DNA of 64,000 bases from Lumnitzera littorea (taxonomy: Eukaryota; Streptophyta; Magnoliopsida; Myrtales; Combretaceae), in assembly GCA_024138015.1 (NCBI GenBank), contig JAMXBB010000011.1, forward strand, positions 81,108,551 to 81,172,550. Reading direction: 5' to 3'. The translations under genes and the position numbers were made by a program. Shown one piece after another: positions 34,863 through 48,009 of the stretch; the stretch's first letter is position 1, and each line of letters starts with the position of its first letter. The notes under the pieces are model-generated. The model was not told where the DNA came from. It saw nothing but the letters and a program-made list of their open reading frames with translations, and did no database searches.

Positions 34863-35439
34863 CTAGACTAGTTCTCTGCCGACATCTTAAGGAGATACAA
34901 AAGCAATTGTGAAGAGGAATGGTGGGTTGAAATGGCTTCTCTTTTTGTACGGATTGATTGATTGTTATTGATAGATATTAAAATGTTTGTTTAGTGTGGA
35001 CTATAAGGCCAGACAGGAGAAGGGGCCGGGCATATTGGGTGCATCCATGTTGGATCTTGCACATGTACCTATTTGATTTAAAATTTGGCCAAAATTGAAT
35101 AATTTGAGGTATATAGACATATATATTTTGCCAATGCTGAGGATGGAATAGGTAGCTAAGTCAAAATATAGCAGTATTCATACTTGCTTAAGAGATTTAT
35201 GATAAGAGTAGTCTTCTTTTTTTTTTTTCAATTTACTTACAACTTACGACTCATTTATTTTACTGAATAGAATGAAAAGAAAATATAATTAGAATTCCTA
35301 CGAAATATAAACAAGGTGTAATTCTTATTATTTTATTTAATTTGATTTATAAGTAATTTAAAAATAAATCTTAATAAAACATTAATGATCAAATTACTCT
35401 CGATCTATCTTTTTTCTCAACCAACTCTAAAGTAATAGT
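34863..35439. other. upstream flank of the BAG gene
   Basis: The promoter of the BAG gene should lie here on the minus strand. No unambiguous TATA box at a fixed distance was found. The stretch up to about 35060 is less AT-rich; beyond that it is AT-rich with no gene. Confidence 0.4.
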
Positions 35440-35710
35440 TGGCGACAGTAGTGATGATAAATAATAGTAGTGGTTAATAATAGTAGTGGTTGTGAAGGTA
35501 GTGGTAGCAACGGTAATGGTTAGTGGTGGCAAGCGATAGCACCGGCGGAAGTGATAGTAACAGTAGTGATGACAGTTGTTGACAGTAATGGTAATGGTAG
35601 TGGTAGTGGTAGTGGTGAAGGTGAAGGTGAAGGTGAAGGTGAAGGTGAGATAACAGTGACGGTGATAGTGGTCGGTGATAGCGATGGTGGCATTAGTAAT
35701 GTTAGTGGTC
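35440..35710. repeat. GGT/GAAGGT simple-repeat tract
   Basis: Imperfect trinucleotide-type repeats (GGTAGT, GGTGAT). They include five or more clean GGTGAA units at about 35615-35647. Low-complexity DNA without an ORF. Confidence 0.85.
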
Positions 35711-36935
35711 GTTAAATTGAGATAAAATCATTTTTTGAGAAAAACATAAAATTTTACAAGTAACAATAATTCTTTTGTTAAAGTAGGGAATTTCTATTAT
35801 TTAATTTTAAGTAATAAGAATTCCTACGTAATTATGATTCGACGACATATAATAAAGTGAACGCGGTCATAAGAAATAAGGAGGGAATAAAACTTTAATT
35901 TTCTGCTAAATTAAAGTTTATACAAAATGTTTAAAAGCGAGGAATTGATTACCCTTATGATTGATTTGTCGTATTTATCTATTTGATAAAATTTGCCAAT
36001 GTATGATAACTTAGAAAAAAAAGGGATGCTCATTTAAAATGTTCCAAGAGATCTACTTTCCTATTAAGTGGAAATGTTTTAAGTCATCTCTCTTCCTAAC
36101 TAATTTTTAAAGAGAGAAGTGCATGGCAAAGGTCTAAATATCGTTTTATGTGTTAAGTTTTGAAACCTTTTGAAATTTATCAAGTTCTTAAAAATTATAG
36201 TTAAGTTTCCAAAATTTTAAAAAAAAATTAGGTTTTACACTTTTGTTCTTAGTAATAAAATGGGATATTTCCATAGTTACAGGTATAGGAAGTACCAATG
36301 CTTAATAAAATGTTGAGATTTAATTGCCAATTTTATAAGTTCTAGAATTGGTTATCATTTTTATTTTTATTTTATATCTAAAATTTTAAAATTACAAGAT
36401 ATCACACTCAATTTGATTTTTACTCATAAAAATTGCTCCATCCTTCAATAGCCTTCAAACTCAGAAAGTTTGTTGTGTGATGTACCAAAGATTATACAGC
36501 AGTAAATATGGCAAACGAAAATCCTACCGGGTATAATATTTAATGATTTTAAACTTCCAATACAAATTCTAACAAATAGAAATTTAATTGATATGATATG
36601 AGAAGCAAAAACAATCAAGTAGTCATTTTGATAGTATGTCAATATTTTTCTATACAAATTTGATTTGGCTAATTCATTTTCCTCTAGATAAAGATATCTT
36701 AAACTTTTAATCTAAACTAATCATTTGCTTATATATGCACATGTTTGTGTAAATCGAAAAGAAAAATATATGCTAAGATTATTGGAGCTTAATAGTATTA
36801 ATATCATTTGTTAATGGAATGCATCAGGTTCCAATCTTTTTTTTTCTAAGTTTTAATCTAATTGGAAAAAAAAAATTTACTGTTATAGAAAATAGAAAAA
36901 GATATTATTTCGGATTAATGAATATTTAGGAGCGC
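35711..36935. other. gene-free AT-rich stretch
   Basis: No coding region, RNA gene or clear element seen. Confidence 0.45.
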
Positions 36936-37245
36936 ATTATTGGGATTTACGACTGGAATCAAATAAAGAAATATGGCAATACTTCATTTGGACTGAGGGG
37001 ACCAATGGGAGAAGTGCCACGTGTCTACATTTGTCGAGGTTGTCTGTAGTGACAGCTAAGCAGAGGGATGTTGCCGACAGAGTAAGGAAGCATCCAAAGG
37101 AAGTGAAGGGAAGGTTTCGCTTTGTGTTATGTGCCGTGCCTCCTGGTTTTGTTAGAGTTTGTGTTGGGTTACATCCCAAACCACATACATCAATTAGACG
37201 AGTAGTCAGTCTAGATGGATCCATCTATCGTAGGGAGTCTTAAAG
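36936..37245. promoter_or_regulatory. less AT-rich island with CCAAT and G-box-like motifs
   Basis: A stretch of distinctly higher GC than its surroundings, with CCAATGGG near 37001 and GCCACGTGTC at about 37015-37024 (a G-box/ABRE core). Short ORFs exist on both strands but match nothing I recognise. It may be an orphan promoter fragment or an old gene piece; no transcript start can be assigned. Confidence 0.25.
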
Positions 37246-38234
37246 GCAATCATATGGATGGATGAGAATCGATTGAGATTGAGTTAATGTGTATGGAAAA
37301 ATATAAATAATTTTAAAAATTTTAACTTTAGTATACATATATTAGTAAATTTTTAAATATCATAAATAATTCTTTTAAACTTTATTTATGATGTAGATAT
37401 ATTGAATAGTTTTTAAATGTTATAGATAACCTCTATAAAATTTAATTTTTGGGTAAAGATAACTTTCAAATATATTAAAATGTATTTTAGTATCCCTAAA
37501 CTTTAACTTCGATGTGTCTTTGTTAACTAAAAAAAGAAAAAAAATAAATGTCCCTTATATTGATAATATATCAAAATTTAATAAGCCAAACCATCAAAGA
37601 CTTAAACAGAATATAGTAATGATTAGTAGCTTGATAGCCGAGGGGTCGAGCACTATTCCTAAGCAAATTTCTACTAACAACATTTGTCCCCCAACTCCCG
37701 CGGTTGAGAATTCAACTATGGAAATTTATAATGAATGCTATATCCAATTTGATTGATTAGAAAGATTGAGAAATCATAATATGCTTTACAAACTCATTTG
37801 TTGTGTCAATGTTGGTATCGTTATGCTTTGTTATTCGAAACACATCATATTGATTTTCAGGTGAAAAGTCATGACCTTTTAGTTTTCCCACTTGTTCCTC
37901 TTTTGTGCAGGTACGTGAGATAGTTGCTACGTCCGTCATCATTATATCGCAGGGTTTATTAACTACCAGCGACATAATGTCCCTTAGATTTCCGACCCTA
38001 GACACATGTCTACCATCTATGCCAGGTTGTTTGATTAGTACCCAAATCCCAATTAGGGCCACTTTAGACTCGAGAGGGAGAATTGTTAGTACAAAAAAGC
38101 TTTTCTTCATTCTTGTTTCTATCTTTTGATCCTTTCTCTTTGCATTTCTTCTCTCTTGAAATTTCCTTTCGTGACTTCACATTTAACCCTTGAACAACTT
38201 CATTGCGCAACTGATTTTTGACATTTCCATAAGT
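37246..38234. other. stretch left of the Tat accessory ORF
   Basis: AT-rich, then mixed composition from 37850. Probably the 3' untranslated part of the Tat element and/or its LTR, but no TG...CA terminus or polypurine tract could be fixed. Short opposing ORFs overlap at 37757-38129. Confidence 0.35.
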
Positions 38235-40995
38235 ATGGTTCGAAGCGATATCTGTCCTCTTATTTCTTTAGATTCTGAATCAACTCTCTCTGAGGCTACC
38301 TCTCCCTCCTAAAGAAGAACTAGTTTGGCTCCCTCATCTAATAGCTTAGCAGATAGCACTATGGAAAGATGGGAGAAACTTACTCACATTGAAGCTTTAC
38401 TTGTGGACAATTATCCCGATGATAAGGAAGATAGGTCAGTTGCTAAGTATTTATATAACAACATTGTCTATAATGTTAATTCTCTGAATGAGGTAGTGAG
38501 TGGTGTTGTTAGGCTGCTTGTCGCAAAGTACACAAATACTAGCAAGATCTCCCTTACAAATGGCATCTATTCCCATTGACTGTGAATTTCATTTGTGTTT
38601 GAAATATCTTGATTTTGGTTTGTGACTATCATTTTTTGCTTTCCAAAAACAATTCTTCAATTATTTTCGTGTTACTCTAAGTATGTTCTCTCCTAATACA
38701 TATAGGCTTTTTGTAGCATTTGAGATAATATGTGAGAAACTTGAGGTTAGGGCCATACCTTAATTGTTTAGATATTTTTTCTTGATTAGTAGGCAACCAG
38801 ATGGTTGGTTTTATGTAGCAACTTAGCATGACCACAAGTTTATGGATGGATTAGAGTCCAAAATCTATAAATGGCATGATAAATATGTTCTAATTAGGTC
38901 GAATGTGGAGTTGGATTTTTATATTAAGTGGACTAAACCCTTCTAAACTAAGGATATTGAGTTATTACCAAATGATGTCACTACTGCTAAGAAGATTAAA
39001 GACAAACGAGGAAATAATATGTTTTTCAAGGACTCCAAGAGGATTATCTCCAAATATGGAAAGGGGAAGCCTATATTTTCTGACAATGAAAACAAGGTTT
39101 GTATGTGTTCCCTACCATGTCAAGCTGAACTATAAGAGGAAAGCCAAACCAAACTTTGTAAATCATGGGGGGTAGTTGGTGGTTGGTGTGTGTGGGGGGG
39201 TGGCGAGGAGGGGGGTTGCTTTGCTTAGTATGGATTTGTAAGTATCGTCACCCTTCTCTCTATTTTTTTTTTTTTTACAACTCTTTCTTTTCTATGCAGA
39301 CATGACAATGGGAGATATAGACCCCAAGAAATTGTTGGCCCAAGTCAAGGCTAAAAAGAAAAAATTGGACAAGCGAACTACCAAAGTTACTACTACCTTG
39401 CCACTAATGTTAGCGAAACTACAACCAAAGAGAGCGACCAAGGAACAAATCATCAAGGAACCTACTGTCTACAAGAAGAAAAAATAAATCCCTCGTATCG
39501 ATGTAGGTCAACTGATCAAGTAGATGGAGGCTATCAAGACTACGCAGCTTGAGGAACTTTTCGTGGTTAAAGACACTTTTCAGAAGGAACTACTAAGAGA
39601 AGTTAGTTGAGAACCCCTTGCCAACAAAAATGTGGATGTGAACAATTCGGTGGACCAGTCGAATCCTATGCCAACCCCGAAGAAGAAGAGTGGGAAAGAG
39701 CTGGCTAACCTACCTTCACCCAAGAAGAGCAAGGGCATGGAAGAGAAAACAAAGGAGGTTCTAAAGAATAAGGCTTTTGGCATTAGGTCCACCGAGTTTA
39801 TTCCCAACTGTGAGGTAGGCAAGTACTTTGTGCTATGTTGGAATTACAAAGTTTTGGACATCAGTTCAGCACTAAGGGATAGATTCAAATCCTTAGCCTT
39901 ATTAGAATGGATCATCCTTCCACAAGACAGAGAGATAGTGAAAAGGAATGTGGATGGGACTAAGGATGGCGATAAATCTCATATTACTGCTAAATTATAT
40001 GATGTGAATTTTCTTACAATAGTGGTTTGCAATATCAATTTCATCTGTTAAACATTTGTTGCTTCATAGATCATAAGCTATATTTTGACGACTATGGATG
40101 ATGCTAAAGAACGAAAGAGAAAGGTATGTACGATCTTTTGTTTCATGTACTTAGAAACTGGTTATTCATGGCACAACATTTTTTGTAGGAAATGGAGGAA
40201 CCTTATAACTCCTCTAAAGTGAAAACTACCGAGGCCGAGAATGTTAGAATTAGGGCCAAGATGGAGTAGAAAGGTTGAGAGGCAAACTCTCCGTAGAGAA
40301 GTTAGTATATACTTTGGTTGCTAATGAATTCACAAGCCTAAAGGCTAAGAGTAAAGAACTTTATAAGGAGGTCAAAGATCTTAAGGAGTAGCTCTAGAAT
40401 AAGAAGGATGAGTGTTGGGGGGCTTGGAGATACAATTTCCAATATGAGTGAGGAGGAGAACAAATTGAGAGTCTAGATGAAGAATTTAGAGATCAAGAGT
40501 TCTAAGTAGTAGACACTTATTGCTGAGTTGGAGGAAACTGTGAAAAAGAAGCCTTCCGTTGAGGAAGCTTTATCAATTGTGACTACTAACTGACAATACG
40601 AAAAACTACTTCAAAATAAATTCTTGCAAGGGGTGTAGCTAGCTAAGGCAGAGGTTCTAAAAGTTTACCCTAATTACGAGTTATCGTACCTTGACTTTGC
40701 TGATGTGGATAACGATGATAGTGTTGATAATGATGATGATGAGGTCATCGCGAGGGAAAAGAGGCTGGGCATTAGGAATAGGGTGAAAATGTTTAAGCTA
40801 GCATTGATGCCTATGCAAATGTCGAAGAGTTGTCCTCGAAGGAAACCTCCTACGAATGCAAAGCTACCTCCAATTCTCCTAACAAAACTCTTAGCGCCGA
40901 TAGAGAAATTAGCTCCAATAACTCTGTCCAATCCAAAAGGAAGGATACTCCAAAGTCCCATAAGTCAGTTGATTTTATTCTATTGGTATCATTAG
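38235..40995 (+). pseudogene. accessory ORF of a Tat-lineage element, antisense to its pol, decayed
   Basis: Starts with ATG at 38235 (MVRSDICPLISLDSES) and stays recognisable through stops and frameshifts. 38690-39100 reads RLFVAFEIICEKLEVRAIP, YFFLISRQPDGWFYVAT and GLESKIYKWHDKYVLIRSN. This resembles the domain called 'putative gypsy-type transposon' in plant annotations. Lysine-rich and coiled-coil-like segments follow (KKLLAQVKAKKKKLDKR; 40190-40640), then an acidic stretch (DNDDSVDNDDDE). Two gaps have intron signals: one ending CTATGCAG at 39299 and one at 40124-40188 (GTATGT to TTGTAG). It lies 3' of, and opposite to, the pol gene at 41561-44503, as known for extra ORFs in Tat elements. 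Function unknown. Confidence 0.65.
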
Positions 40996-41560
40996 ATTTT
41001 CATGAATTTTTAGAGTAGTCGAGACGTTGACCATTTAGTTGTATTTTAGCTATTATTTAATGTTTGTTTTAAATTTGTGGTACATTTTATTTTACGTACT
41101 GTCTTTGTGGATAAGCTCAATGTCAATTCGTTAGTCGTATGAGACATGAACTTCAATGTTAGGTTTAATTTTTGAACAAAATAATTAACTGTTAGAGGCC
41201 GTTTAAATGCTGAGGTCCGCTTTCTGAACCACTTAGTCTACTGTTAGAAGTCATTTAACTTCGTTTTCCCTAATAGGTCAAATCTCTTTTCAAGGAACTT
41301 TTAGTATTTGTTGTCAATTAATGCTAGGTTCATTAACCAACATTGGTAAGAACTTAATAGGGATTAGTTTGTTTGTTGTGTAGCTAGAATTTCATTAATT
41401 TGTTTATCATGCATAAGTCAGGAATAAGAGTAATGATAAAGAAAGATGCTCATAAACTTGGAACAAATACTTCATATTAAACATAGTGTAGGCCATTGCC
41501 TTACATTGTTTTGGAAGAGAAAGCAAATGCAAACATAAAATACTACTGTCAATACAATAA
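40996..41560. other. spacer between accessory ORF and Tat pol
   Basis: No ORF supported. It lies between the two converging reading frames and probably belongs to the same element. Confidence 0.45.
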
Positions 41561-44503
41561 CTATTTGAAATATAACTCAAGGTTTCTAGCGTTCCATGCT
41601 TGAGGTATGATCTTTCCATCTACCTTTCTTGTATGTAGGCCTTGTCACCTATGACTTCTTAAATCTTCACGAGGTCCTCTCAATTTGTGCTAAGCTTCTC
41701 TTAATTATCTCGCATCCCCGTTGCCTCAATTTTCTTGCAAACCTAGTCTCCAGGTCAAAATACTTTATGCTTCACTTTCTGATTGTAGTACTTTGTTGCC
41801 CTATGTTGATATGTAACAACTCTTGCTCTTATAATGTCTCTTATTTGCTCAATCTTCTCCAAATTTGTCATTAGACCGACCTAGTTTGCCATAATGTCAA
41901 ACTTTTGTGTTCTCAAATTGGTTAACTCCAACTCATTGGACAAGACTACTTTTGATCCAAATATGAGCCTAAAAGGTGTCTTTCCTGTCGAAGTCCTGTG
42001 GGTGGTCCTATACCTCCATAAGATGTTGGGTAATTCATCGGTCCATTTACCTTTAGCTTGATTAGCTTTTATTTTCAAACTATACAAGATGGTTTTGTTA
42101 ACAACTTCTACTTATCCATTGGTTTGAAGGTGAGTTGCAAAGGTATAATTCAATCGGATGCCATGCTTTTCACAAAAAGCTCAAAACTTATCATTGTCAA
42201 ATTGTGGCTTGTTGTCAATTACCATCATAAAAGGAATCCTAAACCTTGATATAATAAAGTTGAAGATAGAAGACTCAACCTTTTGCTTGGTGGTCTTCGC
42301 TGCTGCTTTAGCCTCCACTCATTTAGGAAAATAGTCCATTGCAACTATTATGAATTAATGCTGAGTCGTAGACTTCGGAAATGGTCTGAGTATGTTTAGC
42401 CTCCATTAAGAAAAGAGCCAAGGGCTAATTAAGTTATGTAATTTGGTAGATGGAATATGGCTTAGAGCTTCATGCTTTTGACATGTGTACATTGCTAAAC
42501 AATAGCTTTTGCGTCCTCCTTCATAATCAGCTAGTAATAGCCAAGTCTTAATGCACAGATATACAGAGTCTATCCTTTCACACGATTACTACAGATACCT
42601 TTGTGTAATTCATAAGGCACTTGTTATGCGCCTGTTGATGAGAGACATCGAAGGTAAGGTTATGAGAGATTGCACTTATATAACTAATCATCAATCAATG
42701 TGTAGTTTGTAGCCTGATATACCATTCTTCAAGCTTCTTTTTTATCTTTGGGAAGGACACCATTCTTTAAATAGTCGATAGTTGGATCCATCCAAAATTT
42801 TTCCTTTAGGCAAGGAGTTACTTCATAACTTTGCCCAGTTGCCTCTAAACTCTTGGCAAAAAGGTATTCAATAAATAGTTTGTCACTCAAATTGGGAAAC
42901 GCTGTACTAGCCAATTTCGAGAGCCTATTGGTAATGATGTTCTTGACCCCTAGTATCTTTTCAATAGTGAAAGATTGGAATCCTTCTATGAGTATGAGTA
43001 TGTGTACTATCATTAAGTACTTGCTCATTACATCCTCCTCTGTTACATAGCTTCCTTTTACTTGATTTACTAAAATCTAAGAAAACCTTAATCTTTTTGA
43101 CTCCTACTTCCCTTGCTAACTTTATCCTTGCAATTAAGGCTTCATATTCAGCCTCATTATTGCTTATCGAGAATCCAAACTTTAGTGCATACTGGTTTTT
43201 CACGTTATGGGGCCCTTATAGAATAAGGCCTACTCCACATCCTTATTTAGAGGACGAGTTGTCCACATAAAATTCTACGTAGGTTTCTCAACCATTTCTA
43301 TGTTGTCCTCATCTCCAGTGAACTTGGCTATAAAATTTACTAACACCTAAGCCTTTAATGCCGTTTTGAGTGTATATTGTACATCATAGGCATTTAGTTC
43401 CAAAGCATGCTTCATCATCCTTCCCAAGGAATCTAATTGTTGCAAGACTTGATGTAAAGGCTCATTAGTAAGAACAATCATTTTATGGGCTTTGAAGTAC
43501 GGCTTCAATTTCCTTGCTAAAAGAACCACAACCAAAACAAATTTCTCAATCTTAGTATATCTTTGTTCTAGGCCTTGTAAGATACGACTTATATAATAGA
43601 TTGGCCCATGCTCCTTGCCTTCTATTTAAACCACGATAGATGAAAGTGATCGCTTGCTGCCTGATAAGTAGAGAAATAAGTTTTCCTCAAGAATAGGGGT
43701 TGAAAGCATTGGCGGAAATGCCAAAAATTCCCTTAACTCTTTGAATGTTGTCTTGCACTCATCGGTCCATTGAAATTCTTTTAGATTCTTCAACACTTTG
43801 AAAAATTCCGCACACTTATCCGTACTCCTTGACATAAACCTGTTTAGGCCGGCAATTCGCCTGATCAATTCTTGAACTTCTGTAATAGTATTGGGGGACC
43901 TCATGTTCTGAATCGAATTAACCTTCCTAGGATTTGCTTCAATGTTGCACTAAGTAACCATATCTCCCAAAAACTTACCCGAAGTGGCCCTAAAAACACA
44001 TTTCTAGGGGTTGAGCTTTATACTATACCTTCTCAAGGTGTTGAACGTCTCTTTAAGTTCGGTAAGGTGCTAACCTTCTGTCTTACTCCTTATTATCATA
44101 TTGTTAACATAAACCTCGACATTTCGATGGATTTGGGGCTTAATCATCTTGGTCACAAGCCTTTGATAGGTTGCGCTGGTATTTTTAAGCCCAAAGCGCA
44201 TCATTGTATAACAATATGTTCCAAAATTTATGACAAAGGACATGTGAACTTCATCATCTTTCTGCATCTTAATCTGATTGTAGCCAAAAAATAAATCCAT
44301 GAAAGAGAGTAAGGTATGCTTAGCAATTGAGCCAACCATCTGATCAATTTCTGATAAGGGGAAACGATCTTTGGGATAAGCCTTATTCAAATTTGTGAAG
44401 TCTATGTAGATGTGTCACTTGTCATTCAACTTCTCGATTAGCATACAATTAGCTAGCCAAGTTAGATAAGACTCTTCCCTTATGAATCCTAAGTGTAGGT
44501 TGT
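41561..44503 (-). pseudogene. Ty3/gypsy pol of the Tat lineage, 5'-truncated and decayed
   Basis: Read from 44503 leftward: RT (GFIREESYLTWLAN, then LNKAYPKDRFPLSEIDQMV, LSFMDLFFGYNQIKM, TMMRFGLKNTSATYQRLV). The catalytic site reads EVYVNNM instead of YVDD. Next come a connection with LNRFMSRSTDKCAEFF, RNase H, then a second archaeal-like RNase H (LKFGFSISNNEAEYEALIARIKLAREVGV), which marks the Tat/Ogre group. Integrase follows (THLQTNG, then GKWTDELPNILWRYRTTHRTSTGKTPFRL), with the C-terminal WNARNLELYFK and stop at 41563-41561. Gag and protease are missing upstream. Many stops and frameshifts; not functional. Confidence 0.88.
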
Positions 44504-46189
44504 TGTTAGAAAGGTGTTAAGAGTAGTTTCGGAGTGGTGATTTACAAAGTAAGAGGGTCATAGCCAAGGACGACTGACATAATCTTGACCATGATTCTCA
44601 TGGATGTGTCAGGAATGAAGTATGCATGTGGAATTGAAGGATTTAAGTGGCAGAGAGGATTACGACTAAGGTTCGCAGCTATGATCTAGGGCATGATCAT
44701 GTTGTTCTACAAAGAAGGAGAATTATGGCCATGGTTTACTTCCATGATTCTCAGGCGTGAACTTGTTGTTTTGTACATGTGTGCAAAACTTCTCGTTTTC
44801 CTTTAAATTTCAACTTTTATTCTAAAAAACTTGTTCTAATACTTTACTATACTTATTCTTAGTATTTGTTAATTCTAACATTCCAATAGCTACTTTGAAA
44901 TAGGAATAAACCTTATATGAGAGTATATGTAAAGAAGTAGGTCTAGGGGAGTTGTGTAAAGCGTAACAAGTTGTTTAGAAGAGAATTTTAAAGAAGGTGT
45001 TACTTGTGGTTAAGGTTTTAAGTTGAGACCTTATTTGCTTTACATGGTTACAATAATTCAGGTACGAGATATGTATTTACTTATTGTGCTTATTTAGAGT
45101 AATTATTTAACCAGAATTAATTCAAACTTGAACTTAATGAATTTTATACTGTTGTGCTTATCCTGCCTCAACCTCCCTTTGGTAGGGTCTAAGAGGGTTG
45201 GTGAGGCACCTAATAATTGTATGTAACTTGCTTCAAGCAGAAGTTTTGTATTGAGATGATTAAACTAGATTTTAGGAAAGGTTATTAAGGTAATAGATAT
45301 GACCCACACCAATATCTATGTATTATATATATTTCATTTGTTTAAGGGTCATGAGTTATTGTAAGTCTTGGGATGGCAAGATTATGTTGGTTACTGGCTA
45401 ATAATTAAGATAACAAATGGTGTTTGTTACATTGGTTATTATGGTTATACATGTGACTTGTTGGTGGTATGTATCATGTTCATATCTATGTTGTATTTTG
45501 TGCTAGGCTTTGGCTTGCTCAATATTAATTTTTTAGGTACAAGTACTTAAGTAGAAGTTACAAGGTTTGATAATTTTGAATTTGATCGTCAAGTTTACCA
45601 AGATGGAGGGTGACAATTAGAGTTTTTGTTATAGAAAAAAAAGTTAGGGCAATTAAAGTTTATTTTGTCATTAGTAAATCCATTTCAGATTTTATAAAAT
45701 TTAACTAGAAGTTGTTTTGGATTTATTCGAAGAATTAAATTTTATTAGAATTACGAAGAGATTTCAATAGATAATTTTGGAGATTTTAGTATTTGTGTAC
45801 ACCTGACGTGTCAATAGATGATAAAGACATGTGGCGGGCTGTAGTACTCTAGGTTTTGGAGCATACCATACTTCTTTAGTCCATTCATTGCGTAAAAATG
45901 GCTTTCAAATGATTCTACACCAATCCAAAAGTAACAAATTAGATTCTCAACAAACCTTCCTTTAGATATTTAATTGTATGCTCGATAAGTTGTTACAATT
46001 TCTTCATAAAAAGTATTTTATCTTTGGCATAACATTCACCATATCATATTGTCTTCCATATGATTAGGATAAATCTAATCAGATGAAGAAGGTCAGCTCA
46101 TATTTGTTGGATGCGCTTTTAACTAAGTATAATCCTAAAGTTTCAAACAGCATCTATAGTTGGTGCTTTCAATGGTTGAGTATATTATG
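44504..46189. other. gene-free stretch, possibly retroelement-derived
   Basis: The Tat pol breaks at ~44503. The following sequence has leader-like composition (CATGATTCTCATGG and CATGATTCTCAGGCG repeated) but no recognised coding region or LTR termini. Confidence 0.4.
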
Positions 46190-47200
46190 TAGATGCTTTA
46201 TTTCTTCATTGAACAGGACAGTAACCTTCTAAACATCTCAACTCATCTTCTCATGCTTGATTAGATTCTTCACTTGACAATTAGAGTTATCATTAAAAAC
46301 AAGATGAAAGTTTGGTAAATTGCAATGAGAGAAGAATAAGGTCTTCAAACATTTGACATTTTCTCATCCCTTACCTACCATAAGAAGTTCTCTTTAACAA
46401 ACTCTTACTAAGATGCTTTGCCAAATGAAGGAGGTATAATTCCCCTTCTTTGCTTTGTGGAAATCATTCTTCAAGAAATAGAAACTCTTATTTACTCTTA
46501 CCTATAATAGTTCCAGTTTTGTGATATTTTTTCATGCAACCTTTCTAATAAGAGAGTCATTAAACTTCTCAAAATTTCTAAAATAACAAAAACACTATCT
46601 TAGTAAAAACTCCATTGCTCCATTTATTGGGGAACTTGAACACTAACATATAGGTGGTGGAAGTCATTGACTTACTCATGATTTCCTTTTCTCCATACTA
46701 TAAAAAAGAGCTATTTCCATTGTTGTAATTTCTTGGCCACCTTCCTGTTTACTACGTAATAGCTAAGCTCTTAGATCTTCCATAAACAGTAGGTAAACTT
46801 AGGAAATCACTTAGATTGATTGATGGTCTAATACTTGTGATTTTGTAAAGATTATCCTTTATCTCTCCATCTACAGTGCAATTAAAAGATATATTAATTT
46901 GCTAAAATTTATTTTTTGTCTTGATGCATTACGATTCTCTTAGTTTAGCTAGATTCGAAAAGTCAACCTTAATGAAAAACAATAAATTGTCTACAAAGAA
47001 AAGACCGATTAACTCTAAATAGTTTCCTTCTCTTTTTTATTCCTTTTAAAGCTTCGCTTTTAGCAGCATTCATCATCATTTTTAAAAATATATCTACAAC
47101 TAAGAGGAAAAGGTAAGGGATAAGTAGTCTCCTTGCCTAATTTTGCGATAGCTTTACAATCTCAAATACTTCGTTTTATCTTTTATGTTGTATAACCTTA
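46190..47200 (-). pseudogene. L1-type LINE reverse transcriptase remnant
   Basis: Read leftward, the RT core motif appears near 47150-47090 as IRQGDYLSL, LVVDIFLKMMMNAAKSEAL over two frames, matching the L1 motif RQGDPLSP and its neighbour. Next is the decayed FADD box region (FFVDNLLFFIK, near 46990). At 46600-46740 comes VAKKLQQWK ... IMSKSMTSTTYMLVFKFP, equivalent to the L1 segment after RT (KKL..WK ... LIKSVLSSLP). Stops and frameshifts are frequent. L1 elements copy by target-primed reverse transcription; this copy is dead. No poly-A tail or target duplication was found. Confidence 0.65.
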
Positions 47201-47299
47201 TGGATATCTAAGCTCTATTACCATTTTTAGATTGTTGTTGAAGCATAAGTATTGAATTTCTCCACTTTAATTAGTGTTGATGTCGCTTTTGCATGCCTT

Positions 47300-47527
47300 T
47301 TTCTTAAAGTATTTAATGTAATGATGCATTCTACAAAAGCTTCTTAATAAGAGTTGACATTCGAATGTTTAGTCATGTTTCAAAACAACATTATATCTCT
47401 CACAGATGTCTTAGTCAAGTATTTAATGCAGTTATGCAATTTATAAAATCCTTAAAATAAGAGTTATGATTGGAATGTTTAGGCATATTTCAAAACAACG
47501 TAATAACATTTATAGATGTCTTAGTGA
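47300..47527. repeat. tandem duplication (~118-bp unit) in the MULE remnant
   Basis: Two diverged copies in tandem share TATTTAATG, CTTNNNAATAAGAGTT, GAATGTTTAG and CATNTTTCAAAACAAC in the same order, about 118 bp apart. Confidence 0.75.
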
Positions 47528-48009
47528 TGTACTTAAATCGACACTAACCATAATAGGAAAATGTCCATTAATCAAGGTTTATGTAATTAAACCAATATAG
47601 TGCATCATCCTTTGCCCTTTTGAACTCAGCCATGCAATGCTCAACCTTATGTTATTATGTTTATACTATAACCACGTTCATCACTATCTTTCATAGTACA
47701 TATTTATGGGCCTTGTCGAAAAGAACCCTTATATTATAGATTGAGACTGTCATCTAACATGAGCTGCATTGACTATAGAATCAATCGTTGCATATTTGGT
47801 TAGAAATAAGATATAGGTATTTATACGCTAGCATACAACATGTTTCTTTGGATTCACTATAATTTATCCCCTTTATTTAACTAAATTCTTCCTTAATCAG
47901 GATAAATGCCAAAGGGATGAATTGTTGTTTCTATCTATGTTGTATGTAATCACAAGCTATGGCTATATTCCCATATAGGAAAGTAGCATCAATGTTGCAA
48001 CATTGAATG

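Noticed and set aside
35440..35710. Possible CRISPR-like or satellite array
   Set aside because: Units are imperfect trinucleotides without spacers; a plain simple-repeat tract in a plant genome.
37757..38110. 117-codon minus-strand ORF (MKKSFFVLTILPLES...)
   Set aside because: Overlaps an opposing ORF, shows no known domain and lies in probable retroelement untranslated sequence. Kept as unexplained.
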